This document shows positions 1 to 10,962 of a stretch of 64,000 bases of DNA, piece by piece; position 1 is the stretch's first letter, and each line of letters starts with the position of its first letter. Position numbers and translations under genes: made by a program. Origin of the DNA: Myxococcales bacterium (lineage in GTDB: Bacteria; Myxococcota_A; Polyangia; Polyangiales; Polyangiaceae). The stretch covers positions 1 through 64,000 of the forward strand of contig JACRDA010000030.1 of the NCBI GenBank assembly GCA_016212965.1, in the 5' to 3' direction. A model generated the notes under the pieces. The model did no database searches. It was not told where the DNA came from and was given only the letters and a program-made list of their open reading frames with translations.

Positions 1-2
1 CC

Positions 3-380
3 CAGGCCCGGAGCGACGGGCACGGGGCGGGCGCGGCGAGCGCCCTCGCCCGCGCGGCCGAGGGCGAGCCGGTGCCGCCGGCAGGGCGCGCCCGCACGTT
101 CCCGAAGCGCCGCGCCTGGCCGTTCGTGGCGCTCGGCACGGCGCTCGCCGCGGCCGCCGCGCTCGTGCTCGTGCTGCGCAGCGGCGCGTTCGAGCGCGAG
201 CGCCGGACGGGCACGCCCACCGCGGCTGCGTTCATCCAGGCGCGTTCGACCCAGCACCTCTTCGATCCCGCCACGCCGTTCCCGGCGCGCGGGGGCGAGA
301 GCGAGCGCCTGGACCGCATCGCCCGCGCCCGCGCGGCCGATCTCCGCGCCAACCGCTATGCGTCCTGGGGGGTGCGGTGA
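3..380 (+). CDS. Partial CDS (5' end outside window), protein with one predicted TM segment
   Basis: Frame open from base 3; hydrophobic stretch WPFVALGTALAAAAALVLVL; stop overlaps the start of the next ORF. Confidence 0.55.
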   Translation, partial: QARSDGHGAGAASALARAAEGEPVPPAGRARTFPKRRAWPFVALGTALAAAAALVLVLRSGAFERERRTGTPTAAAFIQARSTQHLFDPATPFPARGGESERLDRIARARAADLRANRYASWGVR

Positions 381-961
381 TGCGCCGCCGGAGCGCACTC
401 GTCGCCTGGGCCATGCTCGCGGTCGGGCTCGCGCTCGCTCCTGGCGGGTGCGCCGAGCGGCCGTCGCACGACGTGCAAGCCGAGCGCTGCCCGGAGGGCG
501 TGGTCGACGAGGTGCTGTTGGCGTTCCTCTCGAAGGCCCGGGCCGCGCACCACCGCGCCGACCTGTTCGAGCTGGACAAGGAACTCGACGGTGCCATCGA
601 GGAGATTGAGCGGCTGGTGACGGGCGTCCGACCGGGCGGCGGTACGCCGCCACCCGAGGTGCGCGAGGTGCTGTCCGACAGCTTCGCGCGGCTCGCGGAG
701 CTCCGCGGCCGGCTCGGGCGCTTCGACGAGGCCGAGCGGGACCTGGACGAGGGGCTCGGCTTCGCGCCGGAGGTGACGCATTTCCGCGGTCGGCTGTTCG
801 AGGTGCGCGGCGTCGTCGAGAAGGAACGCGCGGCAGCGCTCGAGAAGGACGGCAAGCTCTCCGAGTCCAAGGCGGCGCGCGAGCGCGCGATCCGGGCCCT
901 GCAGCAGGCCATCGACGTGCAGGAGCAGGTCATCCGCGAGGCCCTCGGCGCCCAGCCCTGA
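377..961 (+). CDS. Putative lipoprotein with TPR-like helical region
   Basis: ORF 194 aa; signal peptide with lipobox-like Cys (LALAPGGCAE); overlaps upstream stop. Confidence 0.7.
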   Translation: MMRRRSALVAWAMLAVGLALAPGGCAERPSHDVQAERCPEGVVDEVLLAFLSKARAAHHRADLFELDKELDGAIEEIERLVTGVRPGGGTPPPEVREVLSDSFARLAELRGRLGRFDEAERDLDEGLGFAPEVTHFRGRLFEVRGVVEKERAAALEKDGKLSESKAARERAIRALQQAIDVQEQVIREALGAQP

Positions 962-1087
962 GGGCCGGCGCCGCCCCCCGCTTCGGTCGCTGGCGCGCTG
1001 CGTCGCGGACTCGCGCGGCGAAAGCGAGCCGCCGTCTGGTTGGCCGAGCGCATTGTGCGATACAGTGGTGCGCGAGGTTACGCTCCG

Positions 1088-2287
1088 ATGGCGCGAGTCC
1101 CGAGACGGCCCACGGGCAGCGGCAACGCCGCTGCAGCGGGCGGCGCTCGCCCTGCACCCGCCGGCGAGGACGCGTTTCTGCTGTCACTCGTCGACGGTGT
1201 GCTCGACGAGTCCGAGCTCGCGTTCGTGACCGGGCGCCCGGAGCCCGAGCTGCGGGCGGCGCTCGACAGGCTCGCGGCCGCCGGGCAAGTCGTCTTCGGG
1301 CCACCTTCGGCCCCGGCCGCGCCTCCGGCGGCACCGACGACCGGCGGGTTCGACGACGACGAGGCGGGCATCGACCTCGAGCCGGAGCGCCGGCGCGCGA
1401 TCCGCGAGCTCTACGACAAGCTCGAGCACCTCGACCACCACGGCGTGCTCGGTGTGGCGCTCGGCGCGACCAAGGGGCAGATCCGCGCCGCGTATCACCG
1501 CCTGGCGCCGTCGTATCACCCCGATCGGCACTTCCGGAAACACCTCGGCAGCTACAAGAAGCGCATCGAGGCCATCTTCGCGCGCGTGACCCAGGCCTAC
1601 GAGGCGTTGCGCAAGGAGGCCCGCAGCGACCCGCCGCCGGCGATGCCCGCGCGCCAGCCCGGCCCGTCGAGCGTCCCACCGGCGCGCGACAGCGCCCCGT
1701 CCGTTCCGCGCATCACGCCCACCGGCAGCGGTCCGCCGCCGGGACCGTCGAGGCCGAGCGCGGCCGGGAGCTCCGCGCCACCGCCCGCCGAGCAGCGTGC
1801 GACTTACGGTCCCGCGGCCCGCAGCGCCGAGGACGTCGCCGCTGCCGAGCGCGCGCGGCGCGACGCGCTCGCGCGCAAGCTCGGGGTCGCCCCACGCGCG
1901 TCTCAGCCGGCGCGCGGATCGGGTCCGCCGCGCAGCACCACGCCTCCGCCCGAGGTGGGGGGCCAGCGCATCACGCAGACCCGCTTCAAGCCGGTCGGCT
2001 CGGACCCGCCCGACGCGGCGGACGTTCCCTATGCGCCGCCGCCCGGCGTCGCGCTGAGCGCCGCGGAGGTGCTGCGCCAGCGCTACGACGAGGTGGCCGA
2101 CCGGGCGCGGCTGCTGCGCCGCGACCGGCTCGTGGCGCACGCCCGCGAGGCCGCGCTGCGCGGCGACCACGCGGCGGCGGCGGCGGCCCTCGCGGCGGCA
2201 TCGAGCCTCGCCCCGCACGACGCCGAGCTGCTGCGGATGGCCCGCGATGCCGAGCAGCGCGCGGGCGGCACCCGGGCGAAGTCCTGA
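1088..2287 (+). CDS. J-domain (DnaJ-like) protein
   Basis: HHGVLGVALGATKGQIRAAYHRLAPSYHPDRHF...TQAYEALRKEA: J-domain with HPD motif. Confidence 0.85.
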   Translation: MARVPRRPTGSGNAAAAGGARPAPAGEDAFLLSLVDGVLDESELAFVTGRPEPELRAALDRLAAAGQVVFGPPSAPAAPPAAPTTGGFDDDEAGIDLEPERRRAIRELYDKLEHLDHHGVLGVALGATKGQIRAAYHRLAPSYHPDRHFRKHLGSYKKRIEAIFARVTQAYEALRKEARSDPPPAMPARQPGPSSVPPARDSAPSVPRITPTGSGPPPGPSRPSAAGSSAPPPAEQRATYGPAARSAEDVAAAERARRDALARKLGVAPRASQPARGSGPPRSTTPPPEVGGQRITQTRFKPVGSDPPDAADVPYAPPPGVALSAAEVLRQRYDEVADRARLLRRDRLVAHAREAALRGDHAAAAAALAAASSLAPHDAELLRMARDAEQRAGGTRAKS

Positions 2288-2420
2288 GCCGCGGCGACGG
2301 CGTGGCGGAGCATCCGGGTCCCCCCGGGACCGGCTGGGTCGCAAGGGACTCGCTGCGGGGCCCACGTTTGGTGATAGAGTGCGGCGAGCGCATTCCGGCG
2401 GCCCTTTCACCGTTCGCAGC

Positions 2421-4265
<1,845 letters not shown>

Positions 4266-4295
4266 GGCGGGCCAGCCGGACGCGCTGGGCGGGTC

Positions 4296-4682
4296 ATGTC
4301 GAAGGTGCCGACCCACGAGGAGATCGACGCGCGCCTGGCGCTCGACGACCACTCGGGCGCGCTCGAGCTGGCACGGCTCCGGCTCGAGGGCGAGCCCGAC
4401 GACGCGCGTGCCGCGGGCGTCGTCGCGCGCTCCACCGCGGTGCTGACGCAGATGTACCTCGGCCGACTCGGCGGCCCGCAGCGCCGCGTGCGGCTCGCGA
4501 TGCCGCGTGAGCGGCTCCGGTGGAACTCGATGGACCACCGCGCCGGGTTCCTCGTGTCCATCGCCGAGGAGCCCACGACCATCGAGGAGCTGCTCGAGAT
4601 CTGCGGCATGCCCGCGCTCGAGGCGCTCGGGGTGCTCGTGGACCTCGTGGACCGCAAGGTGCTGAGGCTCGAGGGGGCCTAG
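4296..4682 (+). CDS. Hypothetical protein, helical, downstream of DnaK
   Basis: ORF 128 aa, short spacing after DnaK. Confidence 0.6.
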   Translation: MSKVPTHEEIDARLALDDHSGALELARLRLEGEPDDARAAGVVARSTAVLTQMYLGRLGGPQRRVRLAMPRERLRWNSMDHRAGFLVSIAEEPTTIEELLEICGMPALEALGVLVDLVDRKVLRLEGA

Positions 4683-4686
4683 CCGC

Positions 4687-6669
4687 GTGGTGGGGCGCGG
4701 CGCCTTGGCCGTCGCGCGGGCGATGCTGGAGCTCGCCGGCGGCTCCGTGCTCGTCGTGCGGGCGCTGGCGGTGACCCGGGTGGCCGGCCTCGGCGCCGCC
4801 GCCCCGAGTCCGGAACGAGCGGGTGGGAGCGCGGGCCCGCTGCCGCGCCCAGCGCCGGAGCCACGCGCCGCGCCGCGGCCCGAGCCCGTGGCCTCGTACA
4901 CGCTGCACGCCGAGCTCGATGCCGAAGAGCACCTGGTGCGCGGCCGGGGCGTCATTCGCTTCCGGAACGCGAGTGACGCGCCGCTCGAGGCGCTCTACCT
5001 GCACCTCTACCTGAACGCCTTCAAGGCACGGAGCCTGTTCCTGCGCGAGGCGACCGGGGCCTTCCGCGGGGGCGGGACGCCGGCGCGCGCGGGTGGCATC
5101 GTCGTCGAGCGGCTCTACGCGCGCGAGCTCGAGCGCGAGCTGTGGCCGGCGGTGGATCTGCACGCCGCCGGTGACCCCGACGACGAGACCGATGCCCGCG
5201 TGCCGTTGCCGCGTCCCCTGCCGCCCGGGGCCGAGCTGACGCTCGACGTGACCTGGCTGAGCACGCTCCCCGACGTCGTCGCGCGCACCGGCTTCGCGGG
5301 GTCCTTCCACATGGTGGCGCAGTGGTTTCCGAAGCTCGCGCGCCTCGAGCCCGACGGGACCTGGGCGCACTTCGCGTTCCACCGCCTGAGCGAGTTCTAC
5401 GCGGATTTCGGCGACTACGACGTGACCATCGACGTGCCGCGCGGCTTCCGGGTGGGCGCCACGGGCGAGCGGCTCGAGGCGCGCAAGGAGGGCGAGCGGA
5501 GCGTCGTGCGGCATGCGGAGCGCGGCGTGCACGACTTCGCCTTCGCGGCATGGGACGAGTTCGAGGAGCTCACCGGTGCGAGCGACGACGGGGTGCGGAT
5601 CACCGTGCTTCACCCACCGGGCGAGCGCGCGAGCGCCGAGGTCGAGCTCGCCACGGCCGTGCGCGGGCTCGCGCACTACGGGGCCGCCTACGGCCCCTAT
5701 CCTTACGCGACCCTCACCGTCGTGCACCCGCCTGCGAGTGCCGGGGAGGCGGGCGGGATGGAGTACCCGACGCTCATCACGACCGGCGGTTCGCGCGCCT
5801 TCGCGTGGCTCGGCGTGCGCAACCTCGAGGTGGTCACCGCCCACGAGCTCGCGCACCAGTGGTTCTACGGCCTCGTGGCGAGCGACGAGCACCGCTACCC
5901 CTTCCTCGACGAGGGTCTCACGAGCTACGCGACGACCGAAGCGCTCGAGGCGTGGCTGCCGGGGAGCTCGGCGTTGCGGCTTGGACCCCTCGCCGTGGGC
6001 CTGCCCGCGGTCGAGCGGGTCTCCGCGGCGCGCGTATGGCAGAACGGGCCCATCGCCCGGAGCGCCGAGGCCTTCGCGACCGGCGGCGACTACGGCGGCC
6101 TCGTCTACGGCCGCACGGCGACCTTGCTCGCGACGCTCGGGCGGGTGTACGGGGCCGAGCGCGTGCAGGCGCTCCTCGGTCGCTACGCGCGCGCCGAGCG
6201 CTTCCGCCACCCGGGTCCGGAACCGCTGCTCGCCGCCGTTGCCGCGGAGCTCGGGCCCGAGGTGGCTGCGCTGGTGCGCGCCGCCCTCTTCGACGGCGCC
6301 TCGGTCGACTACGAGGTCGAGGCGCTGACGCGTGCGGCCGAGGTGCCCGACGAGCCGGAGCGACGCCATCGCGGCAGCGTGCTCGTGCGACGCCACGGCG
6401 AGCTCGCGTTTCCGGTCGTGATCGCGCTTCGCGCCGAGGACGGGAGCGAGCTCCGGGTGCCCTGGGACGGCGCGGCGCGTAACGTCCGCATCCCGTATGC
6501 CGGCACGTCGGCGCTGGTCGGCGCGGTCGTCGACCCGGAGCACGACGTGCTCCTCGATCACGACCTCACGAACAACGCCGAGAGTCTCGCGCGGACGAGC
6601 CTCGGGGCGCGTGCGCTCGTCGCCGAGGCGGCGCTCTTCGCGCTCGGCTGGGAGCTCGGCGCGTGGTGA
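4687..6669 (+). CDS. M1-family metallopeptidase
   Basis: GGMEYPTLI (GxMEN-like) and HELAHQWFYG...DEGLTSYAT (HEXXH-x18-E). Confidence 0.9.
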   Translation: MVGRGALAVARAMLELAGGSVLVVRALAVTRVAGLGAAAPSPERAGGSAGPLPRPAPEPRAAPRPEPVASYTLHAELDAEEHLVRGRGVIRFRNASDAPLEALYLHLYLNAFKARSLFLREATGAFRGGGTPARAGGIVVERLYARELERELWPAVDLHAAGDPDDETDARVPLPRPLPPGAELTLDVTWLSTLPDVVARTGFAGSFHMVAQWFPKLARLEPDGTWAHFAFHRLSEFYADFGDYDVTIDVPRGFRVGATGERLEARKEGERSVVRHAERGVHDFAFAAWDEFEELTGASDDGVRITVLHPPGERASAEVELATAVRGLAHYGAAYGPYPYATLTVVHPPASAGEAGGMEYPTLITTGGSRAFAWLGVRNLEVVTAHELAHQWFYGLVASDEHRYPFLDEGLTSYATTEALEAWLPGSSALRLGPLAVGLPAVERVSAARVWQNGPIARSAEAFATGGDYGGLVYGRTATLLATLGRVYGAERVQALLGRYARAERFRHPGPEPLLAAVAAELGPEVAALVRAALFDGASVDYEVEALTRAAEVPDEPERRHRGSVLVRRHGELAFPVVIALRAEDGSELRVPWDGAARNVRIPYAGTSALVGAVVDPEHDVLLDHDLTNNAESLARTSLGARALVAEAALFALGWELGAW

Positions 6670-7535
6670 GCGCGCGGGTGCGGGGGCGCGGGGCGTGGCT
6701 CGCCCTCGCGGCGCTCTTCGCGCTGCGGGCCACCGCGACCTACGCCGTGGCGCTGCCGCTCTCGCTCGCTGTCGGCGACCTCGTCGGCGGCTACCCGCGC
6801 GGCGACGCCGTGCTCTGGGACCCCGGAGGGGTGCTCTTGGCCGAGGCGGCCGTGAAGCTCCTGCCGCGGCTCGCGGGCGTCGGCACGATCGTGCTGCTGC
6901 TCGCCGTCGGCGCGGCGTTCGCGGCACTCGTGCCGATGGGCGCGCTCGTCGCGGCGCTCGGCGACGGGCGGCGCGGCGCGCTCGGCCGCGGGGCCGCTTG
7001 CTTCGGACCGCTCGCGCTCCTGTTCGGTGCGACCGTGCTCGCGCAGGTCCTCGCCTTCGCGCTCGCGGGCCTGCTCGCGGGGCTCCTCGGGCGCGTGCTC
7101 GGAGCCGCGCCGGAGGTGGTGCTCGCGTGCCGGCTTGGCGGACTCGCCCTCGGCGGCGCCTGCGCCTGGCTGCTCGCGCTCTACCAGGATCTCGTGCGCG
7201 TTGCCGTCGTCGTGCACGACCTCGGGCTCTCGGGCGCCTGGCGCGTGGCGCTCGGCGCCTGGGGTGGAGCGCGCTGGCGCACGGCGGCGGCGTTCGCGTG
7301 GCGACAGCTCCTGGGCGTCGCGCTCGCGGTGCTCGGGGTCGTGCTCACGCTGCGCGTGGCGCTGCCCGACTCGGCGGCGGTCGGGGCGGCGGCGCTCGTC
7401 GGCGCAGTCACGACCTTCGGCGCGCTCTACCTGCGGGCGAGCTGGCTCGCCTGGGCGATCGCCCGTCTGCCGTGGGCCGAGGCGCGCGAGCGGCAGGCCG
7501 CACGGCGCCGGGCGCGCGGGCTCGACGCGGCGTGA
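6663..7535 (+). CDS. Integral membrane protein
   Basis: 290 aa, multiple hydrophobic segments; overlaps upstream stop. Confidence 0.7.
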   Translation: MVSARVRGRGAWLALAALFALRATATYAVALPLSLAVGDLVGGYPRGDAVLWDPGGVLLAEAAVKLLPRLAGVGTIVLLLAVGAAFAALVPMGALVAALGDGRRGALGRGAACFGPLALLFGATVLAQVLAFALAGLLAGLLGRVLGAAPEVVLACRLGGLALGGACAWLLALYQDLVRVAVVVHDLGLSGAWRVALGAWGGARWRTAAAFAWRQLLGVALAVLGVVLTLRVALPDSAAVGAAALVGAVTTFGALYLRASWLAWAIARLPWAEARERQAARRRARGLDAA

Positions 7536-7585
7536 CCCGCGCGGCGCGGGCGCCTTCGCGGTCACCGCCCTTGCAGGCTCCGGAA

Positions 7586-7642
7586 CGCGACGATCGAGGG
7601 CGAGGTCCTGTCACCGACCTCGCCCCGGCCTCGATCGTCGCG
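7586..7642. terminator. Strong bidirectional hairpin, probable terminator
   Basis: CGCGACGATCGAGG (7586-7599) / CCTCGATCGTCGCG (7629-7642) perfect 14-bp arms plus inner CGAGGT/ACCTCG. Confidence 0.7.
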
Positions 7643-7670
7643 GCGATCGTCCGGGCGCTCCGAAGTGACT

Positions 7671-7702
7671 CGAAAATCGGCGGGGTGGACGGGACTCGAA
7701 CC
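7671..7702. repeat. attL core (32 bp direct repeat)
   Basis: CGAAAATCGGCGGGGTGGACGGGACTCGAACC identical to 24356-24387. Confidence 0.93.
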
Positions 7703-7747
7703 TGTAATGATTCCGCTAACTTACCGCAATCGCACAGCGTCGAGCCG

Positions 7748-8182
7748 GTGTCACCGGCCGCACCCGAGCCGGTAGCGGTAGCTAACGGTGCGATTGCTCG
7801 TCGGCCTGCCGATTCACTGACGAAACCCGAGGCGTCGCCGAGGGCTCCGAGCGCCGCGTCCCAGGCGTCGACGAAGGCCTCCGTCGACCTCGTGGGCGGC
7901 GCCCTCGTCGCAGCCCTCGAGGCCGCACGCGGTGAGGCGCGGTGGCTCGTCGTGGCCGAGCTCGCCCAGGCGCTCGAGGCGCACGTGGCGGGCCGCCCGG
8001 TGCCCGCCGCGGTGGCGGAGCGCGCCCTCGAGGCGCACGTGGCCCTGGCGAGCTCGGCCGGGGCGTGGACGCTCGTGGCGGATCTCGCCGCCGCCCTCGA
8101 GGTCCGCAGGCGCGAGCGCGAGCCGTCGCCCGCGGGAGTGGTCGACCTCGCCGCCGAGCGCGAGCGCAGGGGCTCCACGTAG
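7748..8182 (+). CDS. Left-end ORF with no clear independent start; in frame with the integrase across the att core
   Basis: Frame open from upstream of attL to TAG at 8182; possible GTG at 7748; coding-like composition (VDLVGGALVAALEAARGEARWLVVAELAQALEAHV...). Confidence 0.55.
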   Translation: MSPAAPEPVAVANGAIARRPADSLTKPEASPRAPSAASQASTKASVDLVGGALVAALEAARGEARWLVVAELAQALEAHVAGRPVPAAVAERALEAHVALASSAGAWTLVADLAAALEVRRREREPSPAGVVDLAAERERRGST

Positions 8183-8261
8183 GCGCTGCGTCGCCTTCGG
8201 GGCCCGGGCTGCGGCGCGGACCTCGACGGCGGCGCAGTGCCGCACGAACACGGAGCTGAAC

Positions 8262-8720
8262 ATGAAGACCACCGACACCAAGTCCACCACGACCGCCACG
8301 CGCCAGCGCCCCACGGTCGACCCGCTCGAGCGGGACAAGCGCCGCACCGCGCGTAACCTCCGCCGACTGCCAAGGGCGACGCTCGCGGGCGCCGTCGAGC
8401 AGCAGGCGCAGGCTCTCGCCCACGCCGTCATCTCCCCGGAGCCGTTGCGCGCCGAGCAGGTGACGCTCGCCGTCACCGACGGGAACGGCCGTGCGAGCGT
8501 GGGCGACCTCCTCGTGCGGATGCACAGCGGGAGCCCGCGGGAGCCGCTTGCTACCGCCGCGCTCGCCGCGCTCTCCGAGGAGCTCCTGATCCTCGCGCTG
8601 GCCGTCGAGAGCACGGACGTCGCCCGGCACATCGGCCGCCTGGCTCGCCGCGCCGCGGCAGCGGCGGAGCTCGACCAACGCATGCGTGGGGCGACGGCGC
8701 CCGCGGCAGGTGAGCCGTGA
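8262..8720 (+). CDS. Hypothetical element protein
   Basis: ATG start, 152 aa; stop overlaps next GTG start. Confidence 0.7.
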   Translation: MKTTDTKSTTTATRQRPTVDPLERDKRRTARNLRRLPRATLAGAVEQQAQALAHAVISPEPLRAEQVTLAVTDGNGRASVGDLLVRMHSGSPREPLATAALAALSEELLILALAVESTDVARHIGRLARRAAAAAELDQRMRGATAPAAGEP

Positions 8721-9190
8721 CCGCCGCCGACAAGCGCGTGACCCGCGCCGAGATCGAGGCCGCGATGCACGAGGCCGCCCAGGTGGCGCACGAGCTCGGG
8801 TCGGCCATCTCGTGGGGCGGGAGCACCGACCCTGCGCGCTCGGGCGCACGAGAGCGCCTCGACGCCGCGGAGCGCAAGGTGGCGGAGCTCCGCGCGCGCT
8901 ACGAACGGGAGCGTGCCGCTGCGCTCGCCGCGCGCGGCGCCGCGCCGGGCTCGTGGGCCGAGTACAACCCGGCCGCCGAGGATGCGGCGAAGGTGACCGA
9001 GGTGTGGGAGCTGCACCGCGTCGCCACCGGCGCGGGTCCGCACGACAGCCCGGACGCGACCGCCGCTCTGCTCGGGACCTACCCGTCGCAGGACGCCGCC
9101 GAGCGTGCGGCGCGCGGCCTGCCCGCGGGTTGGTACCAGGTGTGCCGACCCGGTGGGCAGGGCGTGGAGGTGCGGCATGAGCCCGCGTGA
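8717..9190 (+). CDS. Hypothetical element protein
   Basis: GTG start with GTGA overlap; 157 aa. Confidence 0.7.
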   Translation: MTAADKRVTRAEIEAAMHEAAQVAHELGSAISWGGSTDPARSGARERLDAAERKVAELRARYERERAAALAARGAAPGSWAEYNPAAEDAAKVTEVWELHRVATGAGPHDSPDATAALLGTYPSQDAAERAARGLPAGWYQVCRPGGQGVEVRHEPA

Positions 9191-9377
9191 TCAAGCGCGC
9201 GTGAACCACGCCGGAGCCGACCGGCTCATCAACACGATCCTCGGCCTCTTCCGCGCCGACGACGGCATGCGCCTCGCGGTGGCGCCGCTCGAGTCGGCGC
9301 GGTTCGAGACGCGCGAGGCCGCTGTGGAGTGGCTCCGCGTGCGCGGCGTCGAGCCCGGCGGGGAGCCCGTGGGCTAG
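9177..9377 (+). CDS. Small hypothetical element protein
   Basis: ATG inside the end of the previous ORF; 66 aa. Confidence 0.55.
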   Translation: MSPRDQARVNHAGADRLINTILGLFRADDGMRLAVAPLESARFETREAAVEWLRVRGVEPGGEPVG

Positions 9378-9617
9378 TCGTACTCGGGCCCTCGGCGCTG
9401 CGCTTCGGGGCAGCGTCGGGGCGCGCGCACGAGGCGCTTTTTTGTCACCCCGGGTGGGTGCCAACAGTCAACGGCGCGACCCCACATACACAAATCGCAT
9501 AGTTATGCAGTGAAACGAGCGACGTGGGCGCGAGCACGAGCGGCGCGGTAGGATGGCAGACGTAGAAGCGCCCGGCGACGCGGCAAACGTCCCGGGCGCG
9601 AGCACCACGAGGCAACC

Positions 9618-10592
9618 GTGGCACGAGCAGATCAGAGCACAGCGCGAGCGAGACGCAAGGGCGTGAGCGCCGCCACGCGTGACCTGCGCGCGCTGGTCGA
9701 GAGCGTGGGGGCTACGCGCCCACCGTCGGCGCCAGCGGCTCGCGTTGACCTACCACCGCCCGGCAAAGGGACTCCGATATCCGACAACCCATCCTGGCGC
9801 GCGGCGCACGCGGCGCTGGATCTGCTCGGGAACGACGAGTTTGCGTTGCAGTTGTTGCTCAACCGCGCCGCGTCCACGCACGAGACGCGCGGCGTCGCGT
9901 ACGCGCTTCGCGCCGTAGCCGGCGCGCTCGACGCCCGCGCGCGTCGCGACAGTGACGCCGAGTTGCTGAAGGCGAGCACGGCCTGCTCGTGGCTGCTCGT
10001 GGCGCTCGAGCACCGCGACGCGACGGGCCTCGCGGCCTTCGACCGAGCGGCGCGAGAGACGGAGGCAGAGCTTGGGGCCGATCTGGAAACGGCGTCCTAC
10101 TGGGCTCGCCACCGCGACACCGGCCTTCCGCCGACGCGCCCAGCCCCCTACCCGCGATCGCTGGCTGCCTACGGCAAGTGGCTCGTCGCTCGGTGCGACG
10201 ACGCGCTGCGCATGTACAACATGCCGGTCCCTCCGCCGCCTGCGGGCGTGACCTACGACCCGACGCTCGATCTGCGGAACCTCGTCCAGCGGCTCTGCGG
10301 GTTGCTCGTTCCGGAGCGCATCGGGAACGTTCGTGGCGAGGTGGCGGCGCGCGCGCTGGAGGCCCTGCGTCGGGCGCGACTGTCTCGGTTCGACATGACG
10401 GACCGCTACACCAAGGCCAACCCGCTCTGGGTGTGGCTGTGGCGCGAGCACCCGAGCGAGACAGGCCTAGACGCGCAGGGCCTTGCAGTGGGCGCACTCA
10501 AAGCCTGCGGCGTGACCCATGCCGATGCGTGGTCCGTCGTGAACGGCGCGGAGCGATCCAAGAAGAGCCGCTGTGTGACGCGGAAGAAATAG
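9618..10592 (+). CDS. Hypothetical element protein, 324 aa
   Basis: GTG start following a stem-loop leader; distinct ORF with plausible codon usage. Confidence 0.7.
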   Translation: MARADQSTARARRKGVSAATRDLRALVESVGATRPPSAPAARVDLPPPGKGTPISDNPSWRAAHAALDLLGNDEFALQLLLNRAASTHETRGVAYALRAVAGALDARARRDSDAELLKASTACSWLLVALEHRDATGLAAFDRAARETEAELGADLETASYWARHRDTGLPPTRPAPYPRSLAAYGKWLVARCDDALRMYNMPVPPPPAGVTYDPTLDLRNLVQRLCGLLVPERIGNVRGEVAARALEALRRARLSRFDMTDRYTKANPLWVWLWREHPSETGLDAQGLAVGALKACGVTHADAWSVVNGAERSKKSRCVTRKK

Positions 10593-10638
10593 TCACACAA
10601 CCGCGGCGGGCCATGCAGCCGAGCCCGAGGTTGCGGGC

Positions 10639-10962
10639 ATGTCACATGGGATCGCGACACTCGCCCGCGGAGCTGCACCGCTCGGGCGCCCGCTCGCTGC
10701 CGATCGCCGGGCCTTGCTCGCAGGGTACGTGCGGCGCGTCGGCGAGCCTGCTGCCGTGGCGACGCTCGGAGTCAGCCGCGCCACCTTGGCGCGCGCGCTG
10801 GCCGGGCTCGGTGTTCGAGGCGTGACGATCGTGGCGATCGGCGCCGCGCTCGAGCGCGTCGAGCCCGCCCCTACGCCCACCGTCCTCGCCGCGCCGCTGC
10901 CGCTCGCACCGCCCGGTCGCAACACCTCTCCCCGACCGAGTCGGCTGGCTGGCGTGCGGTGA
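10639..10962 (+). CDS. Small HTH-like protein
   Basis: GEPAAVATLGVSRATLARALAGLG resembles a helix-turn-helix. Confidence 0.6.
   Translation: MSHGIATLARGAAPLGRPLAADRRALLAGYVRRVGEPAAVATLGVSRATLARALAGLGVRGVTIVAIGAALERVEPAPTPTVLAAPLPLAPPGRNTSPRPSRLAGVR

Noticed and set aside
4294-6927. 877-aa minus-strand ORF
   Set aside because: Antisense to the M1 peptidase; no motif support
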